DNA from: Roseimicrobium sp. ORNL1
GTDB lineage: Bacteria > Verrucomicrobiota > Verrucomicrobiia > Verrucomicrobiales > Verrucomicrobiaceae
Direction: 5' to 3'
Length of the DNA stretch: 64,000 nucleotides
NCBI RefSeq assembly: GCF_011044495.1
Contig: NZ_CP049143.1
Location: forward strand, 2,666,001 to 2,730,000
Part shown: positions 40,348 to 49,066 of the stretch, in pieces
Position numbering within the stretch: the stretch's first letter is position 1
How the letters are laid out: the number at the start of each line of letters is the position of its first letter
Notes under the pieces: model-generated
What the model was told of the DNA's origin: nothing
What the model saw: only the letters and a program-made list of their open reading frames with translations
The model's database searches: none
Position numbers and translations under genes: made by a program

Positions 40348-41004
40348 TCAGCACACCCCGGTCACCAGGCAGATCAGGTCATCCGGGTGCGCCACAATCT
40401 CGCGCGCGCCCTTCGCCTTCAGCTCGGCCTCACCGCGGAATCCCCAGCGCACGCCCACGGGCAGCATGCCGGCATTCACCGCGAGCTCCATGTCGATGCC
40501 CGAGTCGCCCACATAGGCGCACTCACCCGGGGTCACCCCGAGGATTTCGCAGATGTCAAAAGCACCCTGCGGATGCGGCTTGCGTGGCACATTCGAGCGC
40601 GCACCAAAGACTGCTTCGAACCCCGCGTCTGGGAAGAAGTGTGAACAGCACAGCTTGGTGAAATGGTCCGGCTTGTTGGAGAGCACGGCCAGCTTCATGC
40701 CCCGCTCCTTCAGGTCTGAGAGTGTCTCGCGGATGCCGGTGTAGGGGACGGTCGCGTCCTTCCACACGTCATTGTAGTGCCGCTGATACTCCGCCACCCG
40801 GGCATCGATGTCCTCCGTGGCGAGCACCTCAGGCGGCAGCGCCCGCTCCACGAGGGGCCGCACGCCATCCCCGATGTACCGGGGAAAGGCCGTCAGCGGC
40901 GCCCGGGGATACCCCCGCTCAATCAGCATGCGGTTCACCGCCTCAGCGATGTCTGCCAGGGAATCAATCAGAGTGCCGTCGAGGTCAAAGATGAACGCTT
41001 TCAT
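40348..41004 (-). CDS. gph: HAD-family phosphatase, phosphoglycolate-phosphatase-like
   Basis: This is a 218-residue soluble phosphatase. HAD motif I is DLDGTLID (nucleophile Asp7, acid/base Asp9), motif II is AVLSNKPDHF, motif III is RKPHPQGA (Lys) and motif IV is GDSGIDMEL. A helical cap of about 60 residues (ADIAEAVNRMLIERGY) follows motif I, as in Gph/PGP enzymes that hydrolyse 2-phosphoglycolate. I start at the ATG of MKAFIFDLDG at 41004; the frame continues to 41157 but is unlikely to be translated. The function assignment within the HAD superfamily is tentative. Confidence 0.85.
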   Translation of the reverse strand: MKAFIFDLDGTLIDSLADIAEAVNRMLIERGYPRAPLTAFPRYIGDGVRPLVERALPPEVLATEDIDARVAEYQRHYNDVWKDATVPYTGIRETLSDLKERGMKLAVLSNKPDHFTKLCCSHFFPDAGFEAVFGARSNVPRKPHPQGAFDICEILGVTPGECAYVGDSGIDMELAVNAGMLPVGVRWGFRGEAELKAKGAREIVAHPDDLICLVTGVC

Positions 41005-41159
41005 GATGGGGTTTGTCGTTCTCCACGAAGCCCAAAGGAGAGCCTCTGCCAAGTGAAAAAAGGTACCCCTCCGGCCCATCCTGTGCTTGAGAAAGCGCCG
41101 GAAATCGGGTGGCCAAAAACTTAAGAGGTCTTGACAAACCCGGTTGCAAATTCTCAAAA

Positions 41160-41789
41160 ATGGAAGAAATTTTTAAAGGCCCGTCCTTCATGCCTGTTCC
41201 CCCTCAAGACGTTACGATGGCGCAGCCCGTTTCCAGTGAAGGAAATGCGGGTGGGGGAGTCGTCCCTGCACCGGTCCCCACGCCCGTGACTGCAGGAGCA
41301 GCAGGAGCCACCGGCAGCGTCACGCCCGTACCAGCCCCCGTGCTCTACCGGCCGAACGTCGCCGCCATCATGCTGAACATGGAGAACAACATCCTCGTGG
41401 CCCAGCGCGCGGGGTTGAAGGGCGCCTGGCAATTCCCGCAGGGCGGGGTGGACATGGGAGAGGGCTGGGACGATGCCTTCTTCCGCGAAGTGGAGGAGGA
41501 AATCGGACTCAAGCCGGAGAACATCCAGATCCTCGACCGCAAGGGCGGCTACCGCTATGAGTTCCCCAAGGGCCGGCTGAAGTACGGCGTCTACGGCGGG
41601 CAGGAGCAAGTGTACTACCTCTGCCGCTTCCTCGGCCGTGACACAGACATCAATCTGAACACTGCCCACCGTGAGTTTGACAAGTGGAAGTGGATCAAGC
41701 CGGAGAAGTTTGACATGGACTGGGTGCCCCGATTCAAGCGCGAGGTCTACCGCCATGTCTTCCGCGACTTCTTCGGCATGGAGAAGTGA
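41160..41789 (+). CDS. rppH: Nudix hydrolase, RppH-like RNA pyrophosphohydrolase
   Basis: This is a protein of about 209 residues. The Nudix box is perfect: G-GVDMG-E-GWDDAFF-RE-V-E-EE-I-G-L (GX5EX7REUXEEXGU), preceded by LYRPNVAAIMLNMENNILVA and AWQFPQGGVD, as in RppH/Ap4A pyrophosphatase enzymes that remove pyrophosphate from mRNA 5' ends. After the box, YEFPKG and WKWIKPEKFDMDWV with the C-terminal FKREVYRHVF also fit. An N-terminal, Val/Pro/Ala-rich extension of about 55 residues (VPAPVPTPVTAGAAGA) is unusual and probably disordered. Start choice (41160 or 41109) is uncertain. Confidence 0.87.
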   Translation: MEEIFKGPSFMPVPPQDVTMAQPVSSEGNAGGGVVPAPVPTPVTAGAAGATGSVTPVPAPVLYRPNVAAIMLNMENNILVAQRAGLKGAWQFPQGGVDMGEGWDDAFFREVEEEIGLKPENIQILDRKGGYRYEFPKGRLKYGVYGGQEQVYYLCRFLGRDTDINLNTAHREFDKWKWIKPEKFDMDWVPRFKREVYRHVFRDFFGMEK

Positions 41790-41909
41790 CCGCAGACGTA
41801 ACGAGTCCGTGTGACGGTGAACCCAACACAGCGCGAGCAGCAGGGAGTGGGGTGCCTCCGCTCTCTTCATATCCCTGCATGAACTCTGGCTCACCAACCT
41901 CCATGACAG

Positions 41910-42190
41910 CGCCTCAGGCCCAGGGAGGGGGAACGCCTCGTTCTTCAGCCCTTGAGGTGACATGCGCGGGCGCGTACGACATGGAATGCCCCGGTGCCAC
42001 CCGTCGTAGCATGCGGAAGGCGGTGCGAGTTTGGCGTCAGGGGTTCGGGGACGAGGCGTCCCCGCTCCTTGATCGATCGCCGCGCCAGATCATCCGCGCG
42101 GTAGCCGAATCACCATTCCTGATACACCATCGTCCATCACGTGGTACCAGGCCCAAGGAGCGGGAACGCCTCGTTCCCGGCGCGTTGCGG
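41910..42190. repeat. Family E repeats
   Basis: CCCAGGGAGGGGGAACGCCT (41919) and GACGAGGCGTCCCCGCTCCT (42050), then CAGGCCCAAGGAGCGGGAAC (42149), are E-type arms in both orientations. No gene is seen in the gap 41790-42296. Confidence 0.65.
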
Positions 42191-42296
42191 CTCGCTGACC
42201 TGATGACACCCCACCCGCCGGTCAGAGGCCAGCGCTCCCTTCTTGAGTCGGCCTGATGCAACTCCAATCCAACACCGCACAGGAAGGACTTCCTCT

Positions 42297-44165
42297 TTGA
42301 ACTGGCAGGCAGGCACGGCAAAGCTCTGGCACGGGTTGTGGACCTTCTGGGACGCGGCGCGGAAGTTCGCCCTGGAGAACCCGCTCGATCCCTTCCCGCT
42401 GAAGCGCACCCTCACCGGGTACAATACGGTGAAGGCCAAAGCCGATGTGCGCGCCGGTATCAATGTGGCCCTGCTCGGCTTCTGCCAGGGCATGGCCTTC
42501 GCCTCCATGGCCGGGCTGCCGCTGCGCTACGGCGTCATGTGCTCCGCTGTCTCCGCCCTGGTGGGACCGTGGCTGGCTAGCTCGCGACACACGGTGCTCG
42601 GCCCCACGAATGGCTCGGCCTTCATCATCTTCTCCTATTTTGCATCATACCCTCACCTCGACCAGCTCCAGCTCATGCCCATGCTGGTGTTCCTCGTGGG
42701 GGCCATGCTCATTCTCGGCGCCTACTTCCGCGTCGCGGATCTCGCGCAGTACATCAGCCGCAGCGTCATGGTCGCGTATGTCACCGGTGCCTCGGTGATG
42801 ATTGTCATCAATCAGGCTCCGGCACTCCTCGGCGTGGCACGCGTGGCCACGCACATGAAGGAGGGTGAGTCTGCGCCGGGCAATGTCTTTGGCAACGTGT
42901 GGAACTTCCTCACGCACCTGGGCGCGGCGAACTGGTGGGCCCTGCTCGTGGCGCTCGCGACGGCGGGCTGCTACACCGCGCTTCGTTATTGGAAGCCGAA
43001 GTGGCCCGCCTTCATCATCAGCCTCGTGCCCGGTCCCCTGGTGTGCCTGCTGCTGCAGCGGTTTGATATTCACCTGCCCACCTTCAGCAGTGGGGAACTC
43101 GATGCGGCGCATCTCCTGCCGCCGTTCCCCTCGTTCCTCTCCTCGGAGGCGCCTTCGCAGTTCGCCCAGCTCTTCGGCCTCGCCATCGGTATCGCCTTTG
43201 TCGCGAACCTGGAGAACAGCGTCATGGCCAAGACGCTCGCCAGCCGCGGGAACTACCGCGTGGACCCGAATCAGGACATGCTCAGCCTCGGCGCGGCGAA
43301 TCTCGCGTGTGCCTACTTCGCCGGCATGCCCGCCAGCGGCAGCCTCACGCGTTCCGCGTTGAACTTCGAAAGCGGCGCGCGCACTGCCGTCTCCAGCCTG
43401 GTGGGTGGCGCCGTGTGCCTCACTGGCGCGCTCACCTTGGGACCGCTCATCGTCTATCTGCCGAAGGCCGCACTCGCCACCCTGGTGATCTGCATCGCCA
43501 TCTCGCTCATTCACAAGAAGCAGATCCGCATCTGCCTGCGCGCCACGAAGTCGGATGCCTTCGTCTTCATGGTCACCTTCATCGCCACGCTGCTGGTGCC
43601 GCTGCACGTGGCCATCTTCACCGGCGTGGGCGTGGCCATCATGCTCTACCTGCGCAAGGCCGCACGTCCCTCGCTGGTGGAATACGAGTTCAACAAGGAG
43701 GGCAACCTCGCCGAGGCTGCGCTCAATGCCCAGCGCCAGCACCCTTCCATCTCGATTGTGCACGTGGAGGGCGACCTCTTCTTCGGCGCTGCGGAACTCT
43801 TCCGCACGCAGATCCAGCGCACCTGCTCCGACCCCAATCTGCGCATCATCATCCTGCGCCTGAAGAATGCCCGCCACCTCGACGCCACCAGCGTGATGGC
43901 CCTGGAGGAACTCGTGCAAACCATGCGCAGGGCCGGCCGCGACCTCATCATCAGCGGCGCCGGGAGGGACGTGTACCGCGTCCTGCGCGACAGCGGCGTG
44001 CTGCAGGAAATCGGCCGCGAAAATTTCTTCATGGGCAGCGCCCAGAATCCCAACATCGCCACGCGAAACGCCCTAAAGCGCGCCCAGCAAATCATCGGCG
44101 CGAAGGAAGCGGATGTGCATATCTATTACGACCCGCGGCATGCGAAGAAGGATGAGAAGGCGTGA
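42297..44165 (+). CDS. SulP-family anion transporter with STAS domain
   Basis: This is a protein of about 622 residues in the inner membrane, carrying sulfate or another anion (bicarbonate, oxalate) into the cell. About 11-12 membrane segments occupy residues 55-460; GLPLRYGVMCSAVSALVGPW and TVLGPTNGSAFIIFSYF correspond to the signature region before TM3. The C-terminal STAS domain (about 500-600) has ISIVHVEGDLFFGAAELFRT and LKNARHLDATSVMALEELV, the anti-sigma-antagonist fold. I chose the TTG at 42297, which has AGGAAGGA about 8 bp upstream; a TTG at 42243 is further 5'. Substrate cannot be assigned. Confidence 0.85.
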   Translation: MNWQAGTAKLWHGLWTFWDAARKFALENPLDPFPLKRTLTGYNTVKAKADVRAGINVALLGFCQGMAFASMAGLPLRYGVMCSAVSALVGPWLASSRHTVLGPTNGSAFIIFSYFASYPHLDQLQLMPMLVFLVGAMLILGAYFRVADLAQYISRSVMVAYVTGASVMIVINQAPALLGVARVATHMKEGESAPGNVFGNVWNFLTHLGAANWWALLVALATAGCYTALRYWKPKWPAFIISLVPGPLVCLLLQRFDIHLPTFSSGELDAAHLLPPFPSFLSSEAPSQFAQLFGLAIGIAFVANLENSVMAKTLASRGNYRVDPNQDMLSLGAANLACAYFAGMPASGSLTRSALNFESGARTAVSSLVGGAVCLTGALTLGPLIVYLPKAALATLVICIAISLIHKKQIRICLRATKSDAFVFMVTFIATLLVPLHVAIFTGVGVAIMLYLRKAARPSLVEYEFNKEGNLAEAALNAQRQHPSISIVHVEGDLFFGAAELFRTQIQRTCSDPNLRIIILRLKNARHLDATSVMALEELVQTMRRAGRDLIISGAGRDVYRVLRDSGVLQEIGRENFFMGSAQNPNIATRNALKRAQQIIGAKEADVHIYYDPRHAKKDEKA

Positions 44166-44167
44166 GC

Positions 44168-44330
44168 CGGTGGGGCGGTAAGCGGTAAGCGGTAAGCGGT
44201 GTGACGGTGGAGCATTCACGACAGATCCAGATACTGTGACGCGCAGCGTCCTTGGACTGCGGAAGCCTGCTGCCGCTTTCCTAAAGTGCAGCCTGCTGCA
44301 CGCTTCACCGCGACGAAGTCGCCACAAAGA
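44168..44330. repeat. Family J tandem repeat plus truncated family D
   Basis: GGCGGTAAGCGGTAAGCGGT begins right after the stop at 44165 (GGTAAGC units). It is followed by a family D half (TGTGACGCGCAGCGTCCTTG near 44236 to GCGACGAAGTCGCCAC) which then runs into a family G tail (AAAGTAGCTACGGCTTCAGC). Confidence 0.7.
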
Positions 44331-44400
44331 AAGTAGCTACGGCTTCAGCCGTACGTGCCCGTGGCGCAACCAACTCCACCGACTTCAAACTACCCCCGAC

Positions 44401-44725
44401 GAAATGTCTCGTGACCCCAACCTGCCATATCACAGTGCAGAGCCCTTCATCTCACCACCTTGCGCGAAGCGCCTTGGAGTGCGTGTGCGAAGCACCGCTT
44501 TGGGTGTGACTCAGACAATCCGGATGCGCCTCTTATCTACCCCCGGACTCTCCTCCTGCCGTTCTAACCTATTCGTGGCTTTGGAAACGAGGGCGTAGCA
44601 AGGCTGTGGAGACGTTTCAAAGCGGTGCTTCGCACACGCACTCCAAGGCGCTTCGCGCAAGGTGGCCTGCTGCAAGGTAATCCCAATCCCAGCCTGCACA
44701 GATGACATCACGAGACGTTTCACAA
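44401..44725. repeat. Family B element, complete
   Basis: This is the cleanest copy. ATGTCTCGTGA (44402) and TCACGAGACGT (44708) are the ends. Arms CACCTTGCGCGAAGCGCCTT (44455) and AAGGCGCTTCGCGCAAGGTG (44645) flank an interior with CCCCCGGACTCTCCTCCTG (44540), the reverse complement of the GGAGTCCGGGGTAG-type interior of other copies. It is about 320 bp with no coding capacity. Confidence 0.78.
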
Positions 44726-44839
44726 CCGGACTCCTCCCGTGAAAGGGCTTCACCTCCGATGGTGGGAACGGCCCACGCACCAACCCACACCATCCACTTT
44801 CCCCGTGACACCATCCACCAAATACCGCACCATTCCACT

Positions 44840-44896
44840 ACTCCATCACTCCGTTACTCCGTTACTCCGTTACTCCGTTACTCCGTTACTCCAGCG
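44840..44896 (+). repeat. Short tandem repeat CCGTTACT
   Basis: Five copies of the 8-bp unit TACTCCGT occur, ending 11 bp before the ATG at 44907. They occupy the region where the ribosome site and leader would be. Confidence 0.85.
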
Positions 44897-44906
44897 CCCC
44901 CTCGCC

Positions 44907-45872
44907 ATGCACTACCACCATCGTAGTCAGCCGCTGCCGTTGCTCATTGCCGCGTTCCTCACCCTCCTCCTATCAGGGTATATCACACCCTATTCCCACG
45001 CCGACATCGGTCTCGGCAAAGAATCCAAGCGCGGCTCCGGGCGCGAGCTCACGCAGGCTCAAGTCATCTCCCTCCTCGCGGCCAATCTCCAGAAGTCACC
45101 ACCCGAGACCTTCATCTCCCGCTCCGGCAAGCTCTACGGCATGGACTCCGATACCGCCCTGAGCTTCCGCGCGAACAACGAAGTCGTCCTCGGCGAATAC
45201 GGCTACACCTACATCGGCTATCGCGGCACCTACAGCGTGGCGGCGGATGGCGTCATCACCCTTGAACTCAAAGGCTATCCCAAGGACACCACGTGGCCCG
45301 CCATGAAGCTCGTCTCAGATGGCAAGTCTAACTGGCTCCATCCCGTGACGAAGAAAAAAGGCTTCATCATGGGTGGCCGCGGCGGCGCTTCCGAATCAGG
45401 AGACATGAATGCCTTCTGGCCCTTCAAGCTCGTGAAGAGTGATCTCACCCTGGACGTATCTCCCATCACCACGTGGCCGGTATTAAAATACTTCCAAAGC
45501 CCCACACTGCCGGAGGACTTCAAGTGGGAAGGCGACTCCATGGAATTCCGCCTCGACTACTTCATCAATGAAAATGGAACCGTGACGTTCGAGAAGCACT
45601 TCACCCAGGACACCGAGTCCCGCACCTACGCCGCCGATGACTGGCGCCACCCCGCCGTCTTCGCCGCCAGTGAGGCCCTCAAGCTCTGGACCTTCTCTCC
45701 CATGCTCTCCGACGGCAAACCCATTCGATTCGGAAACTACCTCACGGTAAAACTCACCCGCGTGGACGGCGCCGCACACTGGGTCATCTCCGAGAACTAC
45801 AACGTCATCTACGACAACATGCCCCGCGAAACCAGCATCCAGCGGGACAAGCAATCCCAGCAGGGGAAGTAG
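44907..45872 (+). CDS. Secreted protein with TonB-C-like end
   Basis: This is a 321-residue exported protein. The signal peptide is LPLLIAAFLTLLLSGYITPY. The central part is strand-rich (GEYGYTYIGYRGTYSVAADG). Residues about 210-310 resemble the TonB C-terminal fold: MEFRLDYFINENGTVTFEKH, then FAASEALKLWTFSPMLSDGK and PIRFGNYLTVKL. It has no membrane anchor or proline-rich spacer as in a real TonB. A peptidoglycan- or receptor-interacting role is possible. I chose the ATG at 44907; no clear ribosome site, as tandem repeats fill that region. Confidence 0.7.
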   Translation: MHYHHRSQPLPLLIAAFLTLLLSGYITPYSHADIGLGKESKRGSGRELTQAQVISLLAANLQKSPPETFISRSGKLYGMDSDTALSFRANNEVVLGEYGYTYIGYRGTYSVAADGVITLELKGYPKDTTWPAMKLVSDGKSNWLHPVTKKKGFIMGGRGGASESGDMNAFWPFKLVKSDLTLDVSPITTWPVLKYFQSPTLPEDFKWEGDSMEFRLDYFINENGTVTFEKHFTQDTESRTYAADDWRHPAVFAASEALKLWTFSPMLSDGKPIRFGNYLTVKLTRVDGAAHWVISENYNVIYDNMPRETSIQRDKQSQQGK

Positions 45873-45940
45873 ACTTCTCGGAGGTTAGGCGTCCCCGCCT
45901 GACAGTGGATGTTAGGCCTCCGGCCTGACCAGCAGTCCTG
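45873..45940. repeat. Family A core, single unit
   Basis: GGAGGTTAGGCGTCCCCGCC..TGACAGTGGATGTTAGGCCTCC sits right after the stop, a lone core of the array A family. A second is at 46660-46712 after the next gene's stop. Confidence 0.8.
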
Positions 45941-45997
45941 GAGCTCCAACCACCACACCACATCCCATAACCATCCCGCTGCTCCACCGCTGACCGC

Positions 45998-46651
45998 ATG
46001 ACCTTCCTGCAAGCGTTTCACTCCAAATCCCTGCGAACATGGTGGCCGTGGATTCTCTCCACGTTTCCCGTTCTCGTGATTTTCAGCAGTCTCGCAGTAG
46101 CTCCCGTGGGGCATATGATGTTTTTGTGGTTCAAGCTGCCTTACTTCCTCGCCGTCTTTCCAGCGTTGTTGATGGTGGTGATCCTTCCGCTGCGAGCGCT
46201 CTTGTGGCGGGAGGAGAGGTCGCTCATGCTCGCGTGGTGGTGTGCCACACTCGTGTTCCTTGCCTCCCTCGTTGCCGGAGAATTTTTTGGACAGCTGGTG
46301 CGCCACCGGGCTTTTAATCGACTCGCGGAACGCAGCGCTCCTCTGGTAGAGGCCATCAAGAAATATGAGAAGGAACACGGCGCACCGCCGCCTTCCCTGG
46401 AGTCGCTGGTGCCGCAGTATCTCCCCACCGTGCCCCGCACCGGCATCATGGCCTATCCCACCTATCGCTACTACCCCAAGGCGAAAGACAGCAAGGACTA
46501 CGAGGGCAATCCCTGGATCCTGAGCGTGAGCACCCCGAGCGGCGGCATCAACTTCGACGAGTTCCTCTATTTCCCCCTGCAGAACTATCCCGAGACCGGC
46601 TACGGCGGAGGTCTCCAGCGCATCCGCGACTGGGCGTATTTGCATGAGTAG
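45998..46651 (+). CDS. Membrane protein with pseudopilin-like C-terminal region
   Basis: This is a 217-residue protein with three hydrophobic segments (WILSTFPVLVIFSSLAVAP; FLAVFPALLMVVILPL; AWWCATLVFLASLVAG). The C-terminal part, APLVEAIKKYEKEHGAPPPS then LESLVPQYLPTVPRTG, has the type II secretion pseudopilin-like motif seen downstream of the GspG helix, but the prepilin peptidase site is absent. It ends with a Tyr/Gly-rich region. Function unknown. It lies between two isolated family A cores. Confidence 0.68.
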   Translation: MTFLQAFHSKSLRTWWPWILSTFPVLVIFSSLAVAPVGHMMFLWFKLPYFLAVFPALLMVVILPLRALLWREERSLMLAWWCATLVFLASLVAGEFFGQLVRHRAFNRLAERSAPLVEAIKKYEKEHGAPPPSLESLVPQYLPTVPRTGIMAYPTYRYYPKAKDSKDYEGNPWILSVSTPSGGINFDEFLYFPLQNYPETGYGGGLQRIRDWAYLHE

Positions 46652-46845
46652 ACTCAGTCGGAGGTTAGGCGTCTCCGCCTGACAGTGGTCGTTAGGCCTC
46701 CGGCCTGACCAGCCAACCACTTCCCATTACCATCCCACTACGGATTGCGGCACCGGCTTTCCCATTGCCGTCCGGTAATGCACTGGCGTAAACTCACCGT
46801 TCATTTGTCGCTATTTCGTTTCATTCCTCACACTGCGCCGCTTCC

Positions 46846-47328
46846 ATGAAACACCTCCCAGTCTTCGCCCTTTCCCTCCTCCTCCTGACCTCTACCACCC
46901 TCTTTGCGGAATGGAAGATCGATGCGCCCGCCGACAAAATTGAAGGTCCGCTCAAGGGGGAACTCTACGGGGCGCCCTTCACCCTGGGAAAAGCGGAATG
47001 GAGTGACGCGGCGTTGCGCATTGAATCCGCTGACAAACTGGGGAACTGGCCGGCAACGTCGCTCGTGATCTTCGTCAAGCCTGGCGAGCAAAAGGAGTGG
47101 GTCATCACCCCAGACTCGGACAAGAGTCCAGCCGTGCACATGAAGTTCGCCAAGAAGGGCGCGAAGTTTCCGGGCACGCTGACGTACAGTGGTGAGTATT
47201 CCATGCGCCTGACCGTGCTCAGCGAGACCGCGGACAGCGCCAAACTCGCCATTCACATCTCCCTGCCGGACTACAAGAAGTCCCACCTCATCGGAGAATT
47301 CGAGGCGAAGGTGGTGAGAAAGAAATAG
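46846..47328 (+). CDS. Secreted hypothetical protein
   Basis: This is a 160-residue protein with signal peptide HLPVFALSLLLLTSTTLFAE. The mature part is a strand-rich Lys/Asp/Glu protein (KIEGPLKGELYGAPFTLGKA, then LAIHISLPDYKKSHLIGEFE). It has no recognisable domain. Start ATG at 46846. It could be a periplasmic or surface beta-sandwich protein. Confidence 0.68.
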   Translation: MKHLPVFALSLLLLTSTTLFAEWKIDAPADKIEGPLKGELYGAPFTLGKAEWSDAALRIESADKLGNWPATSLVIFVKPGEQKEWVITPDSDKSPAVHMKFAKKGAKFPGTLTYSGEYSMRLTVLSETADSAKLAIHISLPDYKKSHLIGEFEAKVVRKK

Positions 47329-47439
47329 TCACGGGGAATTCAAAAAAGCAGGGACGCATGTCCTGGGCGGGAGGGGGCGTTCGTCATGGGTTTGACCAAA
47401 GGAATCAACCCACTCACGAAAGATAGAGAGACCACCGCC

Positions 47440-47904
47440 ATGATCGAATCTCCCCAAATCATCCAGACCAGCACGCTGCACGCCGCCATCATCCCCGTCA
47501 CGGTTCCTCGTGCACAGATCGGGGAAGCCATGATGCCCGGGCTCACCGAAATCATGGCTGCCGTGAAGGCACAGGGCATCGGCCCCGCCGGCGTGTGGTT
47601 CACGCATCACCTGCGCATCGAGCCGGAAATCTTCGACTTTGAAATCTGCGTCCCCGTCACCGCTGCCGTGAAGCCCGTGGGCCGCGTCATCCCCGGCGTG
47701 TGGCCCGGCATGAAAGTCATCCGGACCGTCTACCACGGTCCCTATGAAGGCATGGGCGATGCCTGGGGCGAATTCGAAGAGTGGATCGAAACGCAGGGCC
47801 TCAAAGGCACCCGGGACCTCTGGGAGCGGTATCTCGTCGGTCCCGAAGTCGGGCCGGATGGGAGCCTGTATCGCACGGAGTTGAATCGGCCGTTGGCGGA
47901 GTAG
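47440..47904 (+). CDS. GyrI-like/effector-binding-domain protein
   Basis: This is a 154-residue soluble protein of the GyrI-like small-molecule-binding family. TLHAAIIPVTVPRAQIGEAM, then FDFEICVPVTAAVKPVGRVI and GMKVIRTVYHGPYEGMGDAW, follow the two-repeat fold that in AraC-type regulators binds effectors. Here it stands alone, so it may sequester or sense ligands. Two starts are possible: ATG 47440, where family similarity begins (MIESPQI), and ATG 47386, which has a good GGGAGGGGG site about 10 bp upstream. Confidence 0.75.
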   Translation: MIESPQIIQTSTLHAAIIPVTVPRAQIGEAMMPGLTEIMAAVKAQGIGPAGVWFTHHLRIEPEIFDFEICVPVTAAVKPVGRVIPGVWPGMKVIRTVYHGPYEGMGDAWGEFEEWIETQGLKGTRDLWERYLVGPEVGPDGSLYRTELNRPLAE

Positions 47905-47949
47905 GGGAAGACCGCGGGACTTCGGCAAGTCCCGCTCCTTCCGAGGATG

Positions 47950-48025
47950 CTGCATGCAAAGTAGCTTCGACTTCAGTCGAATCAGTCGCGCTGCGGCCAA
48001 ACACACATCGCTGAAGCCGTAGCAT
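47950..48025. repeat. Family G palindrome
   Basis: AAAGTAGCTTCGACTTCAGT..CGAATCAGTCGCGCTGCGGCC is followed by GCTGAAGCCGTAGC. Related copies are at 48895-48965 and 49430-49505, each a hairpin of about 70 bp. Confidence 0.7.
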
Positions 48026-48059
48026 TGCAGCATGGAGCCTCTTGGTGCAGGATTATCCT

Positions 48060-48836
48060 ATGCTCAAATCCGCTTGGCATCTGCTGCCTGTACCCATGGT
48101 TGTATTGGCCCTCTTGCTTTGTGCAGGCATATTTACAACAGCGCGTGCTTCCTGGGATCGAAACGAATGGCTGCTTCAACTGGATCAAGCCATCAAGGAC
48201 CCGGTGGAGCGCGAGAAGGTCAAGGCCGCGTACCTGAAATGGCACGATGCCAAAGGCAGCCAGGACGCTCTCAAGGAGTGGTATGCGGTGGATTCGTCCA
48301 CTGCGAAGATGGTGGCATGGCTGAGTTGCAGCTATCCAATCGACTACTTCGAGCGGGAAATAGGACCGGTCTCACTCTCCATCCCAGACCTTCCTCTGGT
48401 CCTTGATTGGCTCATTGCGCATGAATCCACCATCGAAGACGTCTTCGCAAACGACAGCATGGGATACGCGCATCTTGAAATGCTGGAGGACGTTGCCGAA
48501 AAATGGAATGCGCTCCTCAAGACCACTGGTGCCATCAGTAGTAACCGCCTCGCTGAAGTGGGGAATCGGTGGGAGGATTACTCCGCACAAAATCTTCGTA
48601 GATGGGCCGTGAAGAGAATCCGCTTGGCCCTCGCAAAAGGTCATTGGACGGAAGTGGAAGCTGCCATCCTGCGTGGAATGGAGGAGGAGCTCCGCAAGGA
48701 CATCGCCAAGGGAGACTTCCCACGACAGATGAAATGGTTGAAATGGGGTGCGGTTGGTGTCACGGGAATTGCCCTCATTTTGTTGCTTATGCTCAAGCCG
48801 CGCAGTGGTCGGAGGGAACCTGCTCCCGCTACATGA
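48060..48836 (+). CDS. Membrane-anchored hypothetical protein
   Basis: This is a 258-residue protein with hydrophobic segments at both ends (LLPVPMVVLALLLCAGIFTT near 10 and WGAVGVTGIALILLLMLKP near 230). The middle is a helical, acidic soluble region (residues 30-215). The C-terminal tail is basic. I start at the ATG at 48060, supported by AGGA 7 bp upstream; a TTG 18 bp earlier is also in frame. Function unknown. Confidence 0.65.
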   Translation: MLKSAWHLLPVPMVVLALLLCAGIFTTARASWDRNEWLLQLDQAIKDPVEREKVKAAYLKWHDAKGSQDALKEWYAVDSSTAKMVAWLSCSYPIDYFEREIGPVSLSIPDLPLVLDWLIAHESTIEDVFANDSMGYAHLEMLEDVAEKWNALLKTTGAISSNRLAEVGNRWEDYSAQNLRRWAVKRIRLALAKGHWTEVEAAILRGMEEELRKDIAKGDFPRQMKWLKWGAVGVTGIALILLLMLKPRSGRREPAPAT

Positions 48837-48884
48837 GAGAAGTTTTGTGTGAAGGACACCCCAGCAAGTCTGGCTCCCTGCGAC

Positions 48885-48966
48885 ACTGCTGCATGCAAGT
48901 ACCTTCGACTTCATCCGAATCAGTCGCACTGCAGCCGAATACATACGGCTGAACCCGCAGCTACTT
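48885..48966. repeat. Family G palindrome
   Basis: CAAGTACCTTCGACTTCATC..CGAATCAGTCGCACTGCAGCC and the opposing GGCTGAACCCGCAGCTACTT form a hairpin between two unrelated small genes. Confidence 0.7.
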
Positions 48967-49066
48967 TGTTCCGCTGACGCTCATCCATGTTCACGTCGTT
49001 CGAAGAGTATGGGAATGGTGTTGGCGTTGGAGTTGAGATTCTACTCAGAGGAGGTAGTTTCATTTT

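Noticed and set aside
42645-43919. 424-residue minus-strand frame opposite SulP
   Set aside because: Composition (His/Arg/Gln/Glu) and absence of any fold signature mark it as a shadow of the membrane protein gene.
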